Positions 1 through 11,880 of a stretch of 64,000 nt of DNA are shown here, one piece after another. The notes beneath the pieces are model-generated. The model was not told the DNA's origin and made no database searches. It saw only the letters and a program-made list of their open reading frames with translations. Location of the stretch: positions 38,199,348 to 38,263,347 of the forward strand of contig OZ020268.1 in the NCBI GenBank assembly GCA_963971225.1. The letters run 5' to 3'. The position numbers were made by a program, and so were the translations under genes. Source of the stretch: Melieria omissa. Taxonomy: Eukaryota > Arthropoda > Insecta > Diptera > Ulidiidae. The first letter of the stretch is position 1. Every line of letters begins with the position of its first letter.

Positions 1-327
1 GTAGGGAAGAAGATTCTGGATGTCGGTAAGCCAAAGCGCCCCTACAGTCTGAAAAACCAAAGACAATACCAGTCTACAGTGGTCTCTTGCTGTAAGGTTT
101 GTAGCTCCCCTAAGAATGTGAGAACCTGCTTAGGAAAGAGAAAGTAGGAGCCTCCTAAGGGCAAAAGGTTCTGAATGTCGGTTAGCTGAAGCATTGCTTT
201 CACAAAGCTATGCACGTTCGATGACTCAAGCTCCAGAGGCTCTTCCTCCCGAAAATCATACTGTCAAGTCGAAAGTGAATTCACATATGAATTATTTTCT
301 ATTCGATATTTTCATCATTGTTTCATA
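1..327. other. Non-coding stretch
   Basis: No open frame, RNA gene or clear repeat end can be supported here. The sequence reads like a decayed dispersed repeat, but I found no second copy in the window to prove it. Confidence 0.4.
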
Positions 328-767
328 GTGAAATTAATAAAGTGTGCCAGATAGCAGACACTCTCTCTTCATCGTACACTTATTTTCTGACAGTTAATGT
401 CATTATGCTCACAAATGTCAGAGTTCATAACCCGTCTGTGCTGTATGAAAAAATTTCAAAATAAATTATTGTTTGAAAATGTGTTTTGGACCAAAACCGA
501 CACAAAAAAAGCAATAACGTGCCAGGAAGAACGTGCTGTCTCTCCAAAAAAAAGCACGGCAAAGCAGTTTCTGTGTTTTTCGAACATAAAATACATAACA
601 AAAATTTATATTTCTGGAGTATTGAAAGTAAATTTTAAATTTTGGGCTATTTTAGCGACAACAAAAATAAAGGTTAACTGAACGGACACAAATAAATTGA
701 CACTCTGACAATTGCTACTCTGAGAATAAGTGTACGTCATCTACCTGGTACACTTTATTTATTTCAC
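328..767. mobile_element. TA-flanked MITE with long inverted ends
   Basis: The two ends are long imperfect inverted repeats. The left end begins gtgaaattaataaagtgt and continues to about 400; the reverse complement of the right end (about 690-767) matches it with a few substitutions and a small gap. TA dinucleotides flank both sides (326-327 and 768-769), as expected for Tc1/mariner-type target duplication. A 94-codon open frame inside resembles no transposase and is probably chance, so this is a non-autonomous element. Confidence 0.75.
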
Positions 768-905
768 TATGCATTGTTTCAAATTACTTTTAAAGACGAA
801 CTAAACAACTTAATTTTAAAACAATGCCAAACTTGGTCTAAGTGTGGTCTTGTTTGCTATCTCAACTTTCAAAATTTCCAAGCAGTTTTCTAGTGTCTAT
901 CAATT

Positions 906-1631
906 CATATAAGGGACAATTAAGTAAAGTAAAGACTGATTTTATTGTCGCGTTTGTGGTAAACCTGCGACCTTGAAATTCCCCTTTCCCTCTCCATTGA
1001 TATATTTACCATCGCTCTAGCTTGTTTAGTTCGCCTGCTGTGTCGTGTTGAGTAGACGTGTGTTGGTTGGATATGGTTGGTTTGTTGGAAAATGGAGAAA
1101 CGAAATCAAGAGCAACGCGTCGCGATAGCCTTTCGTTTTGATAACCGTGGAGTCGTCCACAAAGAATTTGTTCCATCGGGCCAAACCGTAAATCAAGTCT
1201 ACTGCCGCCAAGTACTCGAAAGATTGCGAAAACGAGTCAACAGGGTGCGCCCAGACATCGCTCGTAACTGGATCCTTCATCACGATAACGCGCCGTGCCA
1301 GACCGCCCTCAGCGTGTCCCAGTATGGGGGGATCGCCGTGTTGCAATAGCCGCCTTATTCGCCCGATATGTCACCCTGTGACTTTTTTTTGTACTCTACA
1401 ACAAAATCGGTGGTCAAAGGAACCCATTTTGAGTCGATTACGGACATCCAGGCGGCCGTGACGAAGGTATTCGCGGACATCCCAGTCGAAGCGTTCCAGA
1501 AATGTTACGAAGCGTGGAAAACGCGCTGGAATTATTATATAGCTGCCCAATTTGAAGGGGATGGTAGAGTTGTAGAATAATTTTTAAATATACGGTTTTT
1601 ATGGAATCAGTTACTTAATTGCTACACCTCG
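906..1631 (+). mobile_element. Internally deleted mariner element
   Basis: This is a short mariner-like element of about 725 bp; intact mariners are about 1.3 kb. It carries a broken transposase (1092-1580). The right end reads, in reverse complement, as a terminus containing caattaagtaa, and the same string appears near the left end at about 917-927. The outermost 10 bases of the left end have diverged, so the left boundary is approximate. A TA follows the right end at 1632. Confidence 0.7.
1092..1580 (+). pseudogene. Broken mariner transposase
   Basis: The frame starts with a short mariner-like N-terminus, then jumps straight to the middle of the catalytic domain. That domain shows the HHDNAPC motif with one catalytic Asp, and PPYSPDMSPCDFF with another. 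It ends with the family's C-terminal WNYYIAAQFEGD-like segment. The DNA-binding region and the first part of the DDE/D domain are missing. An in-frame TAG at 1347 interrupts the frame just before the PYSPD motif. In intact relatives this enzyme cuts and pastes the element at TA sites; this copy cannot encode an active enzyme. Assignment to mariner is secure from the motifs. Confidence 0.85.
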
Positions 1632-1911
1632 TATAAACTCTTTTCAGCATTTTCCTGTTAAATGACATCACAATGATAGTTGTATGTTGTCAGCATAAAA
1701 AATTCCTTTCAATACCTTCATTTCGTAGACCCCATACGAGAAGATCACAAGATTCAATATCTTGAATAATCTATGAAAAACTTTTCTACAGACGATTTGA
1801 TATAGAAGCCAGTAAAGCTTAAAGGTCGCGTAAATGGAATTTACCATTAGTCTGCAAGTCGTGGTTTCAAATACTCACTCAACCAGACCCAAATAAAACT
1901 ACTTTGCATTT

Positions 1912-2655
1912 TAAATTTTGCATTTTAAAATTTCGAATCTCTGGAACAGGACAGTCTTTGGAAGAGTCTCTCTAGTTTGTGTTTTCACTAATAAACAAAT
2001 TGTTGCATTTTATTATGTAGAATCTCTGGAACAGAACAATCTTTGGAAGAGTCACTCTAGTTTGTGTTTTCACTTCTTAAAAAATGTTTGCATTTTATTA
2101 AATATTTTGATTCTACGAAACAGAACAATCTTTCGAAGAGTCACTGTGGTGTTTTCACTACTTAAACAATTTTTGCATATAAAAATTTCGAATCTCTGGA
2201 ACTGAACAATCTTTGGAAGAGTCTATCTTGTTTGGGTTTTCAATACCTTAACAATATTTTCCTTTTATTAAATATTTTGAATCTCTGGAACAGGACAACC
2301 TTTGGAAGAGTCTGTCTAGTTTATGCTTTCACTACTTTAACATTTTTTGAATTTTGTTAAATACTTTGAATCTGTGAAACAAGTAGAACAATCTTTGGAA
2401 GATTCACTCTACTTGGTGTTTTCACTACTAAAAAAATTTTTACATTTTAAAGTTTCGAATCTCTGGAACAGGACAATCTTTGGAAGAGTCTATCTAGTTT
2501 GTCTTTTTTCTACTTAACAAATTTTTGCGTTTTATAATTTCGAGCCTCTGAAACAGGATATTTTTTGAAAACGTTTTTTCAAGTTTGTGTTTTTGTTACT
2601 TAAAAACTTTTGTATTTTACAGTTTCGAATCTCTAGAACAGGAATCTATAGTTCT
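1912..2655. repeat. Diverged tandem repeat, period about 85-90 bp
   Basis: About eight copies of a unit containing gaatctctggaacagga, then acaatctttggaagagtc, then a T-rich stretch with a cttaaca-like string. Unit starts fall near 1936, 2020, 2110, 2189, 2279, 2367, 2455 and 2625, with one more degenerate copy near 2545. Units differ by scattered substitutions and small indels. The array ends a few bases before the next MITE. Confidence 0.85.
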
Positions 2656-2666
2656 TGTTTTCACTA

Positions 2667-3043
2667 GAGTCGAGAACGCTTGACTGTCAGTCAAATTTTC
2701 CGACCTATTAATTGCAGTTCACTGGATGGATGGTTGGATGAAATAACCTTAGAAAGGTCATTAACACAAGCACTCATGCTTTTTAGCCCATTAAGTGCAG
2801 TTAACTGGAGACTTCAGTTAAGCGAACTCGGATTAAGTGAAAATCCTTTCACTAAGTGAAGTTCGTTTCAATTAAGTTGAAATTGTGTAAATTTATGTTT
2901 TGGACCCAAAATATTCTTTCCCTTAAGTTTTCAGTTATGCAAAGTTTCAGTTAATCGAACAGATTTTCAGGAAACTAATAAATAAAAATGGGTCCTGGAC
3001 TTTTATTTCAGTTAAGTGACTTTCAGTTAAGCGGTTTCGACTG
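2667..3043. mobile_element. pogo-like MITE (TA target site)
   Basis: The left end (gagtcgagaacgcttgactg) and the reverse complement of the right end (cagtcgaaaccgcttaactg) form a terminal inverted repeat. TA lies on both sides, at 2665-2666 and 3044-3045. The ends resemble the pogo class of Tc1/mariner elements, which also begin CAG and carry a CGCTTA core. The interior repeats short cagttaag/attaagtg strings in both orientations and has no coding capacity. Confidence 0.7.
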
Positions 3044-4779
3044 TACCCAATACAACTGAAGAAAAGGAAGCACCGTATGATCTCATTCTGCTTTATTTAA
3101 TTATAATTTCTGCTTCATCATGTCCATTGTTTCGAGCAAATAATAAAAAATAGAAAAATAGACCAAAATGGACAATTTTACATAAAATCAGATAATTGCA
3201 TAAATTTTTTTCGTTTTTTCCTTTTAATTGATTTTATAATTCCAATTATAGCACCGCCTCAACTCTTCCACATTCAATTAAATGCTTCTGAAGATTGCCC
3301 TCAATTAATTAAAAATATGCGCAAATTTTTTATCAAAAACCAACAAAATCACAAACCACACGTTTCAGTTGCAATGCAAAAACAAAAACATGCCAAAAAC
3401 TAGAAATCTTAAGCACTTCTAAACGCAAAAACGCTATTTTTGGCTGTTTTTAATTCGCAATTTCGGCTGCCAAATTTGTACGTTGACATTGTGACATTTA
3501 GACATTAGAATGCCGCGCCGAGTTGTTTTACCGGTTTGAAAATTATATTTTTCGGCTATAAAGCGTGGCTTTTGTATTTATTTTGTGTTAATATTTCATA
3601 AATTATAACTTAACGCACATAAATGCTGATAGTTCAAGTGAACAGCAATTTGCCAAAATAAATTCAAATTAAAAAAAAAGAAATAATCATTGGAGCAAAT
3701 CTTGCGATGCTTATCTCTGTAAACATAAAAGAGACATACACAAGGAAATTACAATAACAATGGACATAAACTTTCAACTGTTGCTCGTAAAAAGATATTC
3801 TGCTAAATTTGGCTGAGCGAGCGGCGCATATCGCACCGAAACAATGCCACATCGCCAGCGAGTTTTTACGCCCCGGTAGACTCCATAGTGCACACTCACT
3901 CGCTCGCTTCGACTTACGTACCCACATACGTAACTCGGCTGTTTCCATATGTAAACTATGTAAATCTCCTCATGTGAATTATTGCAAACACGGAAAAAAT
4001 CTGCAAAACTATGAAACGCACACATAATCATAACTGCAAAGGTGGCACATTGCTATTATTAATCCCCATGTTTTTGTTGGCTTTTTTATTGTCTTGCATT
4101 GTGTTGTTATCTCGCTTTTGCACTTTTCACATTTTGCATGCCAAAAAAAAAAAATAATAGTAATTCACTATGATTTACTTTCGGCGGCTTTCGGTTCAGC
4201 TCCACTCACCATTACATTGTTGTTGTTATTGTTAACCACAGCACATGTCATATAGTATAGTAAAGTAGTCTAGTAATCGAGTGTGTTGTTTCCACTTAAA
4301 GATTAGTGGCGCTGATTTTGCTGGCATTGTTGTTGGTGTTGGTTGGTTAGTGTTGGCGGCTGTGCCAACCATTTCCATTCGACTACACTGACATTCTTTC
4401 GAGAAGGTCAACTGGTTTCAATTGCTGTTGTTATTGTTATTGTTATTGTTTTTTTGTTGTTGTGCATATCTTGTTTGGTACGTTCTATGTACTAGAAAAT
4501 CTTTTGCACATGATTTTTCTAATGTTATATCGAAACTTGTTCTGCATTTAATTCGTTAGATATTTCTTAATTATTTATTTCTTGTAATCTCTTCTCTCTA
4601 ATGAAAAACAAATACAAATTTTTAAATGTAAAAAACCGTTAAATCTTATTCCGTTAAGTCTTATTAAAAAATTTTAATGGAATGTAGCAAAACATCATTG
4701 ATCAAATTGACCAAATGCAGAGTTGTGTATTTTTACTTGGAGCTGGATTTAGTTTAAAACCTGCAAGGGAGCCAGCAGA
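3044..4779. other. Non-coding stretch with simple repeats
   Basis: No gene is visible. There are (TTG/TTA)n microsatellites at about 4218-4232 and 4424-4460, and long A runs at about 4142-4154. Short open frames on both strands around 3664-4031 overlap one another and resemble nothing. Confidence 0.5.
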
Positions 4780-6700
4780 AGATGTTTTGTTATAGAAAAA
4801 ATGATGAGGAGAGGGGTTACATTTATAGCTATGAAATTGAACAAATCAATAAAGGAAAAGATTACTTCCAAATGCAAATATACAATGATTGAGTAAGGGA
4901 AAAACTGCCAATTGTATATCAAAGTTACATCAAGTAGACTGATGGGAAGGCTATTCTAAAGTTATATAAAATGACTGAACGGGGAAAAAAATAAATGTAT
5001 ACATATAAAGGTGGTAAGATCAAATGAAGTCATGCAAATATGAAAGGGTGGATAAGTGAATGAAGAATGATTGACTAAGAAAAATATTGATTATAATGTG
5101 TCAACGTTTTGTCAACGTTTTGATAAGAAAAGAAAATAGAATAGAATAGAATTGACGAAGGTAAAGATTGTTTATTGTATCCCAAAATAATATACAAACG
5201 ACTGATAGAAAAACTGTTGCAAAGCTATATAAAATGAATGAACGGGGAAGAGGAAAAATGTAGACATATAAAAGTGCATAAATCGAATAACAAATTTAGG
5301 GAATGAAGAATGATTGACAAAGGCAAATATGGCTTATTATAAGTAAAAGTTATATAGAAAGTATGTTGCAAAGTTATATAAAACGAATGAGCGGGGAAGT
5401 AGGTCAATTTATACTTTTTGAATTAGATCGATTAGTCATTTGCATGACTACATGGAATGATTGACAAAGAGAAATATTGCTTCTTATATGTCGAAGATAT
5501 ATCAATTAGACTGATAAGAAATCTGTTGCAAAGTTATGTATACAAGTCATATAAAAGAAAAATTTGTACTTATAAGAATTGATAGATGGATTGACGAATG
5601 TAGTCATGCAAATTATGTCTGATTGAAAAGGGAATGAAGAACGATTGACGAAGAAAAATATTGCTTATTATGAGTCAAAGTTATATCAAGTAGATCGATA
5701 GAAAGTCTGTTGCAAAGTTATTCAAAATGAATGAAGGGGAATGATGAATGATGAAAATTTATTGAAATGGATCGATTGACGTATGTAGTCATGATTGATC
5801 AACGAAAAGATTGCTTCTTGTATATCAAAGTTATATCAAGTAGACTGTTAGGAAGTCTGAAAGGAAAATATATAATTTTGAATTGGATCGATTGACGCAT
5901 GTAGTCATGCAAATATGGAATAATTGACAAAGAAAAATATTGTTTCTTATATGTCAAACATATATATGTACACAAAGTTGTGTACACAAGTCATATAAAA
6001 GTGAATAGATAGAAGAACTAATGTAACCATGCAAATATGGAATGATAAGAGAATGAAAAATGATTGACCAAGAGGAATGTTGCTCATTGTATGTCGAAGT
6101 GATATCCAATAGACTGATACAAAGTCTGAAAGAACAATGGGTGCGTATAAGAGTTGATAGATGGATTGACGAATGTAGTCATGCAAATATAGATGATTGA
6201 TAAGGGAATGAATAAAGATTCACAAAGAAAAATATTGCTTATTATAAGTCAAAGTTATATCACGTAGATTGATAGAAAGTTTGTGCAAACTTATAAAATG
6301 AATAAACGGAGAAGATTGAAGTGGATCGATTGACGCATTTAATCATGATTGACGAACGAAAAGATTGCAAAGTCATATCAAGTAGACTGTTAGGAAGTCT
6401 GAGAGGAAAATGTATACGTACGAGTAGATGGACCTATTGACGAATGAAGTCATTAATGATTTACTAAGAAAAAGATTGCTTATTTTGTGTAAAATGATAT
6501 CAAGTAGACTGATTAGAAATCTATAGCAAAAGTATATATAAAGGATGAAATGGGAAAGCAGGGAAATGTAGACGTTTAAAGTAAATTGATCGATTGATGA
6601 ATGAAAACATGCAAAGATAAAACGATTGACAAATCGAAAGATTACTTAATGCACTTAAAAGTAATATTAATAAACTATCAGTCATATAGTTAGTACTCTC
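4780..6700. repeat. Strongly diverged repeat array
   Basis: Recurring blocks are gattgacaaagaaaaatattgctt, ttatatcaagtagactgatagaaagtctgttgcaaag, ataaaatgaatgaacgggga and gatcgattgacgaatgtagtcatgcaaat (parts only shown). They recur about every 150-250 bp, at least eight times, in the same order, with many substitutions and missing blocks. It behaves like an old satellite or a minisatellite-bearing transposon. No coding potential. Confidence 0.75.
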
Positions 6701-9400
6701 TCTAAGCTTTCTAAAGATTACTTGAGTACACCAAAAACAAAGGAGTGTCATCTCAAATTATCTTCAGGTGGGTTCTCAACCTTCTTCTTTGATGATGCTA
6801 ATGCAAACCTATTCAGACAAATTGCGTCGGTTCTGATAGCAAGCAAAGATTAGAAAACAAGGTTTTGGGGAACAAATTTGTGTACACTTGGCTTGAATTC
6901 ACCCAAATTACAGGTGCAGGTGAAAATTTCCACAGGGAGTTAATTTCTTATACGTTCCGTACAAGACCAACAACTCTCGAACTTCACTGAGTCCTGTGGT
7001 TCACTAAGTGTTTTCTCAAAGAAACCATCTACTGCAACCTGTTTTTGAAGCCAACTTTCCATTGAATCAGACATATCTCAACTCTCAACTATTCATCAAA
7101 TCCAATGAAGCCTCCTTTACGAGCCAATTTCTTAACTGCATATAAAGTCCGCAATAGCTATTTGATTGAATTTTAAAATCGCTTTTCACATATTCCGGGA
7201 AGCACAATTTTCATTTTATGCTTTGATGCCAATAATGGCATTTCCTCATTTTCCCATCTGGCACCAAGCAACATGGAAACGTGCAGCAGTTTTTCAGTCT
7301 CGCTTCATGCCGATAATGCGAGATATTGAACTTGAACTGCACAATGCGATGAACGATAAAGCAATAATGAGCAACTTGAGCCGAAAATGGCTCGTCGCCG
7401 TTGCAGCGCGGAAAATCGTGCAAGCTCATCTGCAACTTCCACAACAACATTGGCAATTGAACAATTGAGGCCGAAGATGCGCTGCCGGTTTTCCGTTCGA
7501 CGGACGAAGGCCACAGCAGTCAGCGGCGCACGATTGGGGCAGACAGTGTCGCAGTCGTGACTGAATTTGACTGGCGGATGGCTTTCGGCCAGCAGACGAG
7601 TTGGTGCTGCACTTGGCCACTGTGGCTGGGGGTTTTCAAGAGCAGCGTCAATGTCAGTTGCAATTCTAGTAAAATAAAAGTTTCTATAACAATTTTGTCA
7701 AGTTTATAAACAAATTCTTATAGAGTCTTCATCACTTGAAGCGCGCGTTGTCCGTTGACGCTCGAATGGCCATGAATACGCCTACACAAGTTTCCTTATG
7801 AAATATGAAAATGGTTCGCGTGTTTTGCTTCTCATCTCAGAGCTCAGAGCTCAGCGCTGACCATAAGATTTGCATAAAAATCGCATTGAACTAAACGCGC
7901 GTTGCTCTGCTCACTAGTCAACAACTCATACAGCTGTGGCTTACAAAGGGTTAACCCGCGTACGACCGCAAGACGTAATTTATGCGCAAATCAATAATCA
8001 AATACGAAAACAAAACGTAAACAGCAAGAAATGCCAAACGGTGGTCCACCACAAAATGAAATTGAAAGCAACGCTTTTGTGAAATACCGCAATAAGCAAC
8101 TCTGTGTTAGTGTGTATTAGTTTGTTAGTAGGTCTGCGCTTACTAAATTATTAAAATCGCCAATCTGGAATGCTGGTCAAAAGCGACGACGGCAAAGGGT
8201 TACGTAATTTCTTTTTGGCGCATATTTTCTGCTGTTGCTGTGTTGATTTTTTTCGAGTTGCTGCCTCATTCGATGATGTTGCAGGCTACCATTTTCGTCT
8301 TATTTGGCTCTCTTCCGCCTTTTACTTTCGACGCTGACCCACCCAAAAAAACGCGGGTGTAGCTTTGGCACTGGGATTCTGCGTCAACATCGACCACTCT
8401 GCTCCATCGCTAATGACACTTCGACAAGCGCTTCCGATTCGCCACAATCGTAGCTTTTCGTTCATCTATTTGTCTGTTTACTATTGTCGCAAATTTACTG
8501 TACAAACACATGAAGTCATCAGCGTCATAAAAGCGAAGTGATTTTCACTTTCGATTTCACTTGCAGGGTGCGCAATTTATTTGCTTGTTAAATGAACAAA
8601 AGTACACAATAATTGCAACAAGTATTTAGTTTGGCGGCATTTCACGCATTCCATTAAGTTTTGAGGCATTAATCATTCAAGCATTGCTGTGCGGATTACT
8701 GTCTGAGGTTGCAAATTCGAGATAGTTGTTGGTGATTGTCGCCTCACCAAACCGAGAAAACTTTCTTCTGAGCGCGGAACATTCACATAGAACATGGAAT
8801 AATGGCTCTTGTTCTTACTCATACATGCCACACAAAGAAAAAGAATTTAGTTCGAGTACTGTCAATTCTTAGCCCTGGGTTCCTATCCACACATTGTTGA
8901 GAACATAGATTGGGAGTTTAAGCTTTGAATGAAGTTGAAAAATGAAGCAGACAATGCAATACCTACGAAGTACTTGAACTCGAGAAGAAAAGATAACCTA
9001 AAGGATAATTGACGATAGGAGGGCAAATTTTCTATAGAGTCTTTGGCATGGGTACTGATCGGAGACAGTATAAGAAGAAGTTATAAATTCTGAAGATTAA
9101 GTAAAATATTTGTGGATAGTAGGAGGAAAAATTGCGGCGAAGAAAAAACTACTTATATAAGTGGTCATTACAACCCGTTAGCCCGTTAAAAAATTGCTAC
9201 AGATTTGGAAGAATAACTTCGATTAGATGAAGAATGTAAGTTGAAGAGAGAAACTTGTACGTTTTCGCTACCAAATTGGAAGTTAAACGTAAAGTTTTCA
9301 TAAAGAATTAGATAACAGAAAATATACTAAGACATTAATTTTTTTGTTTTTGTTTTCATAAAGAGTTCTATGAAAGAAAATATGTTAAGGCATTATTAAT
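6701..9400. other. Non-coding stretch
   Basis: No supportable gene. Several 60-100 codon open frames at 7166-7620 lie on both strands in one GC-richer patch and share no recognisable domain. A short tandem of agctcag occurs at about 7840-7855. Confidence 0.45.
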
Positions 9401-9652
9401 CTTTGAAGAGAAAACGTTCAGTTGATTAAGACAAACTGCGCTAATTGGTGGAAAAGCAATAAGTTAGAGAATAAATTTGTAGCTCTAAGCATTGAATTTA
9501 ATGACATCGAGAAGAAGAGCAAATGCCTAAAGAGTGTTAAAGAAAAGGAGTTGGATTTTTGATGTTACGAAAACAAATCTGTTGATAGATTATATAGAAG
9601 AGAAAGTCTTCGTAGGGAGCTTAAAAAGCGTCGCAAATATCGTTTTACTTAA

Positions 9653-10249
9653 GGGGACCCGCTGGTCTAGAGCACGAAAATTTCACCTGTTTTCACGTTT
9701 TTTTTTTGCCATTAAAAATTAAAAAAAACGATGTTTCAACTTTTTGGGCTTATTACTACGTTTATTGAGCATACAAAACATTTTTGTTTGCATTTTAAAA
9801 ACAATATTTTTTATTATAAAAATGCTGCTAAAGATGACCCTCTCGAAAAATCGGACCCGGACGGCGTACGTGATTTCGAGACTTCTACTCATCTGATACA
9901 CAAAATTCAAGAAAACTCTTAATCAGAAAGAGTGCAGTTATGGTCGGAACTAGAACAAATCGAAAAAATTAAAAATTGACAAAATGGCGCGCTTTTGAAA
10001 AAAAGTTCGTAAAATCGGGTCTTTTTTCACTAGTTTTTTAGTGTAAACAATAAGAAATTATTTAAATAAAATTATGATTCTAGTTCCGACGATAGTCATA
10101 CATGTTGTGAACAACATATCCAAATTTCAAGTGATTTGGTTAAATAGATAGTTTTTTTGTTTTCATCCGCGTCGTGCCGAAAAAAGTCGTTTCAAGATAA
10201 ATGAGTTTAAAGTTTGAATTTTTTGAAATTTCTAGACCACCGGGTCCCC
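9653..10249. mobile_element. TTAA-flanked MITE (family ggggacccg)
   Basis: The left end reads ggggacccgctggtctaga. The right end is its inverse, ctagaccaccgggtcccc, with one or two mismatches. TTAA flanks both ends (9649-9652 and 10250-10253), the signature of piggyBac-type transposition. The 597-bp interior holds only small chance frames. It sits inside a tandem array: the left flank (about 9530-9650) matches units of the array at 10388-11880. Confidence 0.8.
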
Positions 10250-10253
10250 TTAA

Positions 10254-10387
10254 TGGGCTATAGAAGCTATAATATTGGGAATTTCCGCATGAAAAGTTCA
10301 CTCTTACATTCTTAAGATACTATACTTTCGAAATATCAAAAAAACAAAAAATCGATTTTTTGAAATTTCTAGACCACCGGGTCCCCT
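10254..10387. mobile_element. Second right end of the same MITE family
   Basis: A further copy of the right terminus, including aaatttctagaccaccgggt, lies at about 10360-10387 and is followed by TTAA at 10388-10391. No matching left end precedes it, so this is a partial second copy, or the element has one left and two alternative right ends. Confidence 0.65.
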
Positions 10388-11880
10388 TAAAGAAATACTT
10401 TGCAGTTTGAAAAAAGAAATCGGTTGAAGAACATTGAATATTGAACAGAAATGAAATTAAAAGAATTAATGAAAAAAATCAGTTGATGGATTGTATAGAA
10501 AAGAAAATCTCTGTAGGGAGCTTGAGAAGAAGTGATAGGTTCAAAAAAGATCGAATAGAAAAAACACTTTATTGCTTCAAAATGGAAATCGCTTGAAGAA
10601 TATTGAATATTTAGCAGGAATGAAATTTAGTCAATCAGTGAAGAGAAGTTAGATTGTAAACGGTCCAAATAAAACTGCTGAGAGACTATATAGAAGAGAC
10701 AAATATCCATAGAGAGCTGCAGAAAAACTGATAGGTTCAAAAAAGACCGAATAAAGGAAACATTTTGTTGTTTCAGAAAAGAAAATTGATTGAAGAATAT
10801 TAATTATTGAATATGAATAAAAATTAGTCAATTAGTAAAGAGAATTTAGATTGTAAACGGTCCAGAAAATCTGTTGATGGACTATATTGAAAAAAAAATA
10901 TCCGTAGATCGGTTGGAGGAAACATTTTGTAGTTTGAAAGAGGAAAATGGATTGAGGAATATTGAATGTTGAACTCGAATGAAATTTTAGTGAATCGGTG
11001 AAGAGAAGTTGGATTACTTATGCAAGGAAAAAATATGTCGAAAGATATCGACAGAAACATTTGATCTGACGGATAGATTCAAAAAAGATCGAATAGTGAA
11101 AACACATTGTTGTTTCAAAAAGGGGAAAACTATTGAAGAATATTGAACTACAATAGAATGAAATTATTTGAATCAGTAAAGAGAAGTTAGATTGTAAACG
11201 GTTCAAAAAAATTTGTTGGTAAGAAATATTTTGTAGTTTGAAAAGGAAAATCGATTGAAGAATATTAAATGTTGAACTAGAATGAGATTTTAATGAATCG
11301 GGGAAGAGAAGTTGGATTACTTAGGTACGGAACAAAATCTATCGATAGATATCGACAGATACATTTGATCTGACGGATAGATTCAAAAAAGATCAAATAG
11401 TGAAAACACTTTCTTGTTTCAAAAAGGGAAAAACTATTGAAGAATATTGAACTAGAATGAAATTATTTGAATCAGTAAAGAGAAATTAGATTGTAAACGG
11501 TTCAAAAAAATGTGTTGGTAGACTATATAGAAGAAAAAATAACCGTAGAGAGCTTAACAAGAAGTGATAGGTTCGCAAAAATCTGTTGTAAGAAATATTT
11601 TGTAGTTTGAAAAGGAAAATCGATTGAAGAATATTAAATGTTGAACTAGAATGAAATTAAGTGAATCGGTGAAGAGAAGTTGAATTACTTAGGTAAGGAA
11701 AAAAATCTGCCGATACACTATATACCAAAGAAAGTATCCGTAGAGAGCTTCAAAAGAAGTGATAGATTCACTTTGCAGAGACACACTTTGCAGTTTGAAA
11801 GAGGAAATCGGTTGAAAAATGTTGAATATTGAACAGGAATGAAATTTAGTGAATCAATGAAAACAAGTGAGATTATTCAA
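10388..11880. repeat. Diverged tandem array, period about 165-190 bp
   Basis: A unit containing ttgaagaatattgaatattg, gaatgaaatt..gtgaatcagtgaagagaagt, agattgtaaacggt, and ctatatagaagag..ccgtagagagctt recurs about nine times, near 10430, 10595, 10790, 10955, 11135, 11255, 11440, 11620 and 11810. Order is kept, but units lose blocks. Another partial unit lies left of the MITE at about 9530-9640, so the MITE inserted into the array. Confidence 0.8.

Noticed and set aside
397..681. 94-codon open frame near the window start
   Set aside because: It lies entirely inside the inverted-repeat MITE at 328-767 and resembles no transposase.
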